A stretch of 64,000 nt of DNA from Pseudocercospora fijiensis CIRAD86 (taxonomy: Eukaryota; Ascomycota; Dothideomycetes; Mycosphaerellales; Mycosphaerellaceae), in the NCBI RefSeq assembly GCF_000340215.1, contig NW_006921536.1, positions 3,653,918 to 3,717,917 on the forward strand. Direction: 5' to 3'. Of the stretch, positions 56,776 through 64,000 are shown piece after piece. Under the pieces are notes generated by a model. That model worked only from the letters and a program-made list of their open reading frames with translations. It was not told the origin of the DNA and did not search any database. Each line of letters begins with the position of its first letter. The first letter of the stretch is position 1. The translations under genes and the position numbers were made by a program.

Positions 56776-59700
56776 GGTTTTCCTAGGCTTACTCCGTAGG
56801 GTAGGCTTCGGTTTTAGTAAGCTAGGCGTAACGTAGAGCTTCTAGCAGGTCCCCTTTTACTAAGTTAAAATTATTTACTCGCTCCGCGGGTAGGCTAGTA
56901 CTTAGACTACCCCGGGGAGTAGGTCTAGGGATATTATTAAGGATAGGGGCTCCTTACTAAAGCCCCTACCCTCGTCGGTAGTAGTATAAAGGAAAAGAAG
57001 CAACGATAAGGCTCTAGTAGTAGTACTCTATCCGGCTACTAATATATAAAGGGACAATCGATCCTAGTATACGTCGATAATCCGTTTAAATACGCGAATA
57101 AGGGTACTAGCGAGTGAAAAATTCGGTATAAGGCGAGTAAATAGGAGCAAAAGGGAGGCTATACGCGAGTAGTTGTAGGTTTATCGGGCCTACTAAGGTA
57201 GTAGTAGTCTATTTTCGTTGCATTCTATAGCCTACTCCGCTTCTAAGGGTTCGTTAAAAGCTCCGGGATTTAAGCCTAGGCCCTTAGAGTTAGCGGTATA
57301 GCGGAGCTCCTCTTATTCGATCTAGGTAAGCCGAAGCCTATCTCGTATTCTTATTAAGGACAGCCTATATTCGTTGTCCCCCTAGTTCGTAACGTTGTCT
57401 ATAGCCTCCTAGGCGAGAAATCTAATGCCTCGCTGCCTATATAGGTTAGTATATACTAGGGTAGTAAGGCTAGTCTCTACTAGGGCCTTAAGGAGATATA
57501 GGTTGTATTCGAACTTTAATATGTTTATCTCGTCGTAGACCTAGACTCTCTAGGTCGTCTACTAGCTAGGGTCTCGCTATAGTGCTAGTCGAAAGCTAGG
57601 GTCCTAGGTAAGCCTCGGAAGAGCGCTAACGTAGTAGGCTTGTTCGTATAGGTCCTACCTTCTATATAGAATTGCTATCTAGCCGAATCTATAGTATTAA
57701 GCTAAAGGCTAGGTTACCCCTCCCTAGGTAAATAGGGCTAGGTAATTAAAAGCTAGAAAACTATTAGGTTCGGTCGAGCTATTAAAGAAGAGATAGTTAT
57801 TCGAATAATCTTCTATAAGGGGTACGCTAAGAAGGTCTCGTATTAGGTTGTTAATCTAAGAGATAGGATTAACTTTAGGGTCGACTCGGTATATAGCTAT
57901 AGTATAGGCTTAAAAGGCTCGCCTTTGCTCCTCCCTAGGAAGGGATATAATCGTATAGACGTCTATATCCCTTTCTTTACCGGACTTAGTATTAGACTAG
58001 CTATCGTCCCTAGACTCGGAGGACTTAGACTAGCTATCTCTATCTACCTCGACTTCTTTATTAATAGGTTCGTTGTCCGTCGTAGTAGCGTTTTTACCCG
58101 AGATCCGGTTAGGTCGGAATAGAGGTACTTCCTTTAGTCGATCGCGTAGAAAGGTAATAGCTAGATTAGCCCTATTAAGTTCCGTAAAGTAGTACGAGGT
58201 CCTAGAGGTAGTAATCCCCGTAATACGAAAGGGGCCCTTCTAGCGAAAGGCAAGCTTACTAGACCTCGAGTGCTCGATTTCGCTCCTAGTAATAAGTATA
58301 AGGGATCTAATCTTAAGGGGAGCGTTAGATACTGCTCCCTTTTCGTCGTACTAGCGAGTATTCTCTTCGCGAGTCCTCTTTAGCCGAAGGGCCGCCTCTT
58401 CGTTATCGTTAGGTATATATACTAGTTACTAAGTATAGTATGTAAGTAACGAGGCAGTGTCGCGTATAGTATCCTAGTCGACTTTTTAGAAGATTCGGTA
58501 GGCATTCTCGATAGGAAGGATAACGTCGGCCCCTCTATATATAACTTCCGTAGGCGTTTTTCTAGTTGTTCGTCGGTATATCGTTCGGTCGGCCTATAGG
58601 ATAGGTAGGACGTAGTTTCTCTAACCCTTTATAGTGCCGTTCGTTAGTTTAGAAAGGGCAGCTAGGATAGGTCGGTTTCTAACTTCGATTTAACTATTTG
58701 CCTTCGGGTAGTATAGGGAAATCCGTATCCGGTACGTAGCTATTCGCTTAAGCAATTCCTTAGTGTCCTTCCGATTCTTAGATCCGTTGTCTATAACGAA
58801 TTTATCCGGATAGCTATATCGGCAATAGACCTCTTCGTATAGGAACTTAGCTATTTAGTATATACTAACCGACTTGCCCGAGTAGTTAAATATCCTCCCC
58901 TCTACCTAGCTGCTAACAACCTTACGCGTTAAGGCAATAGACCCCTTATTGTCGATATAAAGTATATCGGCAACCTAGCGACGGCTAATAACTCGAATAT
59001 AGGTAGGGTAAAGCGTCCTAGTAATCTTATATCCCTCCCGCATCCGGTATATACGATAGGACCGAACCTATATAGCGATTTAGGACTACATCCTATACTA
59101 GAAGTACCTCTTCGAGGCTAGATAGTATACTGCCTCCCGGCCTTTATAGCTATAATCCTCGTAAAGTAATTAGATAATTTCCTCCCTAGCCTTTTCGCTA
59201 TTAATTACTCGTTAAAGGGGACAATTCGGATAACGCTAGTAGAAAAGGAGCCGATCCTTAATAATGTACTTCTAGGTAGTACGTCGAACCCTTCGGGCTT
59301 CGCTTCGAGAGATGCCTTACGGAAAGCGAAGGGTCGACTTAAAGTATCCGATAAGAAGCGATTCTCGAGACTAATATTCGTCCTCGTTAAGGAAGCTAGA
59401 CTTAGCTAAGGGATCGATAGGCTTAGTCTATACTATACTATAAAAGAAGTCGTTATTGATTATATTATCGTCGTCGATTTAGTTATCTCGTTCGACGATG
59501 TCTTCTTTAGTAGGGTTACGACGGGATAGGCTATTAGCCGTAGAGTGCTTCCGCCTAGGGATATACTTAACTTCGAAGTCGAATAGTCGGATCTAGGCTA
59601 CCTAGCGAGCTATTGCCGAGTTAGGGAGGTCCGAGGCGGATTTATTAAGCTAGTAGATAAGGGTAGTAGTATCGATTTCGATCCGAAAGTACTACCTAAC

Positions 59701-61560
59701 GAGATACTTCTTAAATTTCTTTAGTAGTTTAAGTACGGCAAGGCACTCTCGTTTGCTAGCATTATATCGGGCTTTACTTTCGGTTTAAAGACCGCTTTCG
59801 TATCGAATAGGGTAACGCTTCTTTGTATTGTCTCTTTCGTACTAGTTTAGGCTACTACTATATCCGGATCTACTCGCGTCTAATAGAAGGACAATTAACC
59901 TAGTACCCTTAGTATAATCGATCGAGATAAGAGTAGGGGTAGTAGTTAGCGCAGCCTTTAAGGTATCTATAGCGACTTACTAATCCGGTCCCTATAAGAA
60001 TTCGATATCGGCCTTTAGGAGGTAGAAGAGTAGTCTTACTATTATTGCGAAGCCCTCGATCTAGATACGGTAGTAGATATAAACCCTAAGGAAGGCCCGT
60101 ACGCTAGAGTAGTTCTTAGGTACTAGCTATACGACAATCTTTGCAACTTTCTCTATATTAGGGTATCTTCCGGAAATATTAATAACGTCGCCGATATATT
60201 TTAGCTTTTTATAGAGGAACTAAGATTTCAGACCTAAAATAGTATACCTAGTACGCTTAATATCTATAAGAACACTATCTATCTATTAAATATGTTTAGT
60301 AACGAACCTTCTTAGGCTAGGTTCGACCTCTTTATTATTGTATCGGATCTTCGGGCCCTTAATACTAATATCGTCGATAAACGGCCTCGTATAGTAGGAA
60401 ATATAGTTAAAAAGGATTCTTGTTACTACTCGGACAAACTAGGTAACGGAGTTTGTCGCTCCTTGCGGAAGGGTAGTTATTCGTATAAGGCTAAGCGGGG
60501 TATTAAAGGTAGTTATATCTCGATCGGCCTCGTAAAGCGGGACTTAGTCGTACCTAGAAAAGAAATCGATTAGGGACGAGATAGTATAGTTAGCAAAATC
60601 CTCGGTAAAGCTATTAGTATTAGGAGGAAGGTTTCCGTCCCGTATTATATAACGATTTAGCTCTATAGTAGCGTTAATTAGGCGATATTTCTTAGTTCCT
60701 TTCTTCTAGACTAAGAACTATAGGTTCCGGTATACTCCTTCGCTAACTTTAAGTACCCTATTCGCAATTCGCTCTCGGATTATTTCTTCTACAATGTTTA
60801 CTAGGCTAGGCTAGAGGCGGAAGGTTAGTTTTCTCTAGAGTTTATAAGGAATCGTTCGGATCCGTTAGGGAGGTGCTATATCCGCGTCGACCCTTCTAAT
60901 TTCGGCAAAGCTCTAGGTAAGGGCTTTCTCCCTATTATAAAGCATTTCGTAGAACAGATCTAGCTCCTTAGGAAGAAGTTCTATTCTAATAAGAAGCTTT
61001 GCTTTCCTTTCCTTAGTTAGGCGCGAGCTGCGTAGTATATCTAAGAACTTCTTAATTAAGTACTTCTAGTTATATAGCCCGGTTCTAGGTAGAAGTAACG
61101 CTTCTCGAGCAAGCCGTTTCTTTTTCTAGTAAGGGTTACTACTAGTCGTTACACTCCCGGTTATCGTAGTGCTAGCTTCTATAGGTCTTACCTTGTCTGC
61201 CTTTTTCTTATATATACTATAAACTCCGACCGTGCGGCTAGTATCCGAATCTTCCTTAAGTATTTTCTTAATAGATAGTAGCTAGGTAGGGAACCTTCGA
61301 AAGCTCTAAAACCTATAGTGCCGCTTATACTAGTTATAAAACCTGTTCGCCTCCGACTACTAAAGAATTGCCGCCTAGTCGTTACGAGTCGTAGGCTCGA
61401 GAATCGCCTCCGTACGCCCGAGCCGGGTAAGGCTAATCGTCGGGCATAGCTAGGAAGGATCTTCGAGAAAGGACTAGCGCTATATAGCTAGGACCGGTAC
61501 GTCGTCGTATACCCGCTCCTAGATATAGTGCCTAGCTAGGCGGCTTTTATATAGGGTGCT
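56776..61560 (-). pseudogene. pol: pol of fourth Ty3/Gypsy: RT, RNase H, integrase
   Basis: Same pol subgroup as element A: the RT box reads RPFIDDISIKGPKI near 60385-60345 (element A: MPFLDDIGIKGPK). RNase H lies near 59750-59500 with a conserved Asp/Ser/Leu end, and integrase at about 59250-58350, followed by a long C-terminal domain down to a stop near 56776. Frames are broken by RIP-type stops. Upstream spacer with palindrome copy c separates it from gag-protease. Confidence 0.83.
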
Positions 61561-61671
61561 ACTAGAGGGCAATTGCGGGGACGCGGGAATGCCGGGACAA
61601 GCCGAGGCTAGTCTAAGCGAGGTCGGAAAAGGCAGTAGAAGCGGGGGCGGGCCGACTACCGGACTAATCAA

Positions 61672-61700
61672 TGTACCCTAGCTAGCTAGCTAGTATACCC
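61672..61700. repeat. Family-2 palindrome, copy c (between gag-protease and pol)
   Basis: GTACC, core CTAGCTAGCTAGCTAG, then TATACC; the core is a perfect 16-bp palindrome. Confidence 0.82.
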
Positions 61701-61779
61701 TAGGGTTACTATCCTTTTTGCTATATAACCCTATAACAACATTTCTTATTAAATAATAGGTCGTAACGGTACGTATAAT

Positions 61780-63315
61780 ATCCCTACCTAGCGGTTTTAA
61801 AAAAGGGGCAGACTCGACGCTAGTTTCTCGTCCGCTACCTAGTTTTTTAACTACTAAGTGTTATTGCGACTAAGGAGCTCCTTAAGTAGGATACAATTCT
61901 TAGAGCTAGCAAGGGTAGTAAAGGTAGTAGAGCGGCCCCCGCGCGTAGAAATAGTTCCTTCCTAGGAGCCGTCGTCTATATTTCGAGCGATAAGGCGGTT
62001 CTTACGAGCCTACGGGCGACTAAGAATAATAGGGAGGTCGTTATCCCCTAGGGGTATAATAAGGAAGTCGGTTTTATACTCGATATTAAAGGTAGAGACA
62101 GGAACGGAAGTGCTAATACCGATAAATTTAGCTCTTCCTCTAGCTTCTCGTATATTTAGAATAAGACCCTTTAAAAGAGTAAGGCTAGCTCGCTATAGGA
62201 ACTTCGCGTTTAGTATGTTCCCCTCGGAGCCTTTATTAATAAGAGCGCGGATCTTAAGGCACCTATTAATAGTAATAGTAATATACGGGCTAGGAATAAG
62301 GGCGAAGTTATCGTCGACTAATAAGAGGCGAATCTAGCTAGGGTCGATATAGAGCATCTCGTTAGGTAGAGCATCTACCCCGGATAAAATAACCTATACT
62401 ACGTAGTAGTTAAGTCTGTTTCTCCGGCTAATCGAATTAGGGTCCCGGATAACCTCTTCGTTAGCGGCCTCGCATTCCTCTTAGCCTTCTTCCTCGTCGA
62501 GGCTAGTAAAGAATTCCTAGGCGGAGGTAAGGACTAGAACAGGGTAATCCTTAGGCTTCCTAGGTCTAGTTCTCCTAGCAGCTAAGGAAGCTACTCTACC
62601 TACTATCTCTATAATCTAGTAGGGAATCTTATCGGTTTTATCCTTCTCTAGCTCCCGGATTCTTATAGTAAGAGCGTTATCGTTCGGCTAGCGAGCTACG
62701 AGTTTTTAATATTCCGGAATGTAGGTAAGGGCCTTAGTATTGCTAAGCTATATACTATTCCTACTAAGGAATTTCTTTACCTAAAAATCGGGGTCCTTGT
62801 AATGCTTCTAAAGATTCTTTATAAGGTTAGTCGTCTTAGGCTCCTTGCGTATAGCCCTCTGCCGGCTCGGGGGGTTTACTCCTTTCGACGGTTCCTTAGC
62901 AGTAGGCTTCGGGTTTAGCGGTAGTGCGTCGTCTATTTCTAGGTTACTATTCTTAGGTAGGCTAGCGTTACTATTTAAGGATTTAGTAGTAGGCTGCCTA
63001 TAAGTACTAGAAGGGCTAGTAGTAGGGGTTTTACGACTAACCGTTTCCTTAGACTAGGTTCTTGCTCTTAGAGGTAGTAGGCTCGGGGACCTTTAAGTAG
63101 TTCTTCGAGGCTAGGTTTGTTTACGAATTGCTTCCTCTACCTCGTAAACGCTAAGCCCTTAAACTACGTTGCGAATGCCCTTAGTCTTCGTAGTACCTTT
63201 CTACTTAGTAGTAGCTTTCCGGATCCGATTTGTATCGGCAATAGCGGTAACGGGAAGACTATTCCTAAGCGGTGCATCCTAGCTACGAGTATAGGCAAGG
63301 GTATCTACACTTGAT
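61780..63315 (-). pseudogene. gag: gag-protease of fourth Gypsy
   Basis: Minus-strand frame. The C-terminal part at about 62160-61960 reads as a retrotransposon protease end: FNIEYKTDFLIIPLGDND and LPIILSRP*ARKNR (from NDxPIILGRPWLRKHR). Gag occupies about 63300-62400 with charged helices and Ser/Lys-rich linkers; no knuckle was found. The 5' end is cut off by the Copia element beginning near 63322, so the left partner LTR and leader are missing. Confidence 0.7.
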
Positions 63316-63321
63316 ATAACT

Positions 63322-63594
63322 AATGTTGTATTTAGAAGAAGGACTATCTACGGAAAGTCTAAAGATAAAGTGTAGCAGTTGCAGCCTCAGGCATTAGGCA
63401 CGTGATGGACCCTAACACCTAGACACACACTCTAAGTTACCCCCTTAGCACGTGCATATCGCTATAGAATGAAACAAACACATTAGCTATTCAGTTAGCA
63501 AAGCAAACAGGAGGGTATTAGGTAATCAAACAAAACAGGTGAACAAGCTAGACTATTCTTATATCTATATAAAGCAAACAAAGGCCCTTTCTTC
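63322..63594 (-). repeat. Copia 3' non-coding region and probable LTR
   Basis: Starts TGTTGTATTTAG on the plus strand, i.e. ends ...AACA in Copia sense, as expected for an LTR edge. Much less RIP-mutated than the rest: CpA and TpG are frequent (for example GCAGTTGCAGCCTCAGGCAT). The inner LTR boundary is not determined. Confidence 0.55.
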
Positions 63595-64000
63595 TTAGTA
63601 TTTAGCAGCTGGCTTTGTAGCGCTCTTAATAGCGGCCTTGTAATCTACTAGGTTTAGCTGTTTAACAAAGCGGCCGTGCTTGATCTTGTTAAGCGGCTTA
63701 GTAAAGCTATCGGCTATCTAATTATATATGCTAACCTATTAGACGACAATAGTACTATTAGCAATCTTCTCTCGAATGTAGTAAATACGAGCATCTATAT
63801 ACTTTGTGCGGCCATCAATAGTAGACTTAGTAATAGCGATAGCGGACTAATTGTCCTCGTAGAGTGTTACTAGGAGAATATAGCCCTTATAGCCAATCTC
63901 CTTTAATAAGCGAGCTAAGGCAACTGCTTCCTTAGCCCCTATAGTAAGTTGAATATACTTAGCTTCAGTTAATAATAGTGTGACGAGTGTCTAGCGGCCG
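63595..64000 (-). pseudogene. pol: Ty1/Copia pol, RNase H C-terminus (runs off window)
   Basis: Minus-strand frame ending in TAA at 63597-63595. Reads TEAKYIQLTIGAKEAVALARLL, then TLYEDN*SAIAIT (family: YxDNQSAI), RTKYIDARIYYIREKI (family: RTKHIDxRYHFIRE), IADSFTKPLNKIKHGRF. These are the conserved end motifs of Copia RNase H. Only two RIP-type stops are seen in about 135 codons, so this copy is far less damaged than its neighbours. Confidence 0.92.

Noticed and set aside
56905..56925. Further copy of the A/B palindrome (CTACCCCGGGGAGTAG)
   Set aside because: The core is similar but the TAATA/TATTA arms are missing; it lies in pol coding sequence. Likewise the CCCCTAGGGG at about 62046-62055 is part of the protease codons.

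Overview
The window looks like a transposon graveyard from a filamentous ascomycete, hit by repeat-induced point mutation (RIP). CpA and TpG are almost absent, TpA is everywhere, CpG is kept, and reading frames run for kilobases broken mostly by stops that arise from CAG, CAA or TGG. I found no intact open reading frame of normal gene length and no host housekeeping gene in 64 kb. Genes were read through RIP-type stops on both strands, so edges are approximate unless stated.

Layout. 1-2487: end of a Pif1-like (Helitron-type) helicase frame. 2600-4800: hAT transposase, minus strand. 6120-6508: piece of a histone H3-like gene, joined to the end of a Gypsy pol (element B). 7363-19658: complete 12.3-kb Ty3/Gypsy element A (minus) with 280-bp LTRs, CTAG target duplication, gag-protease, pol and a third ORF ('ORF X'). 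A sits inside another copy of itself in opposite orientation (element B: 6508-7362 plus 19659-23694). 23.7-28.6 kb with 33.5-33.9 kb: a second Gypsy (minus) split by a full-length Tad1-like LINE (28586-33519). 35.1-50.1 kb: a chromodomain Gypsy (minus) split by a 9.9-kb hAT element (36756-46659) with 20-bp terminal inverted repeats and a perfect 8-bp target duplication. 50.5-63.3 kb: a fourth Gypsy (minus), also with a third ORF, split by a 5'-truncated LINE (52806-54835). 63.3-64.0 kb: 3' end of a Copia element, lightly mutated.

Most interesting points. (1) The 9.9-kb hAT carries, besides its transposase, two genes that read clearly as divergent histone H3 (cores at 38.0-38.7 and 40.4-40.9 kb), plus other unknown genes. 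Part of one H3-like gene also lies at 6.1-6.5 kb. (2) Tandem arrays built on GCCGGC recur about a dozen times in this hAT; in at least two genes they lie inside introns whose splice sites are proved by the rejoined reading frame. (3) Two different Gypsy families carry a long unknown ORF after integrase, and the two proteins appear related. (4) Near-perfect palindromes of about 25-33 bp sit in the gaps between the Gypsy ORFs. One palindrome sequence is used in A, B and the chromodomain Gypsy; a different one sits in the matching gaps of the fourth Gypsy. (5) The two LTRs of A differ at about 17 sites by eye, all RIP-type, so A was young when RIP struck.
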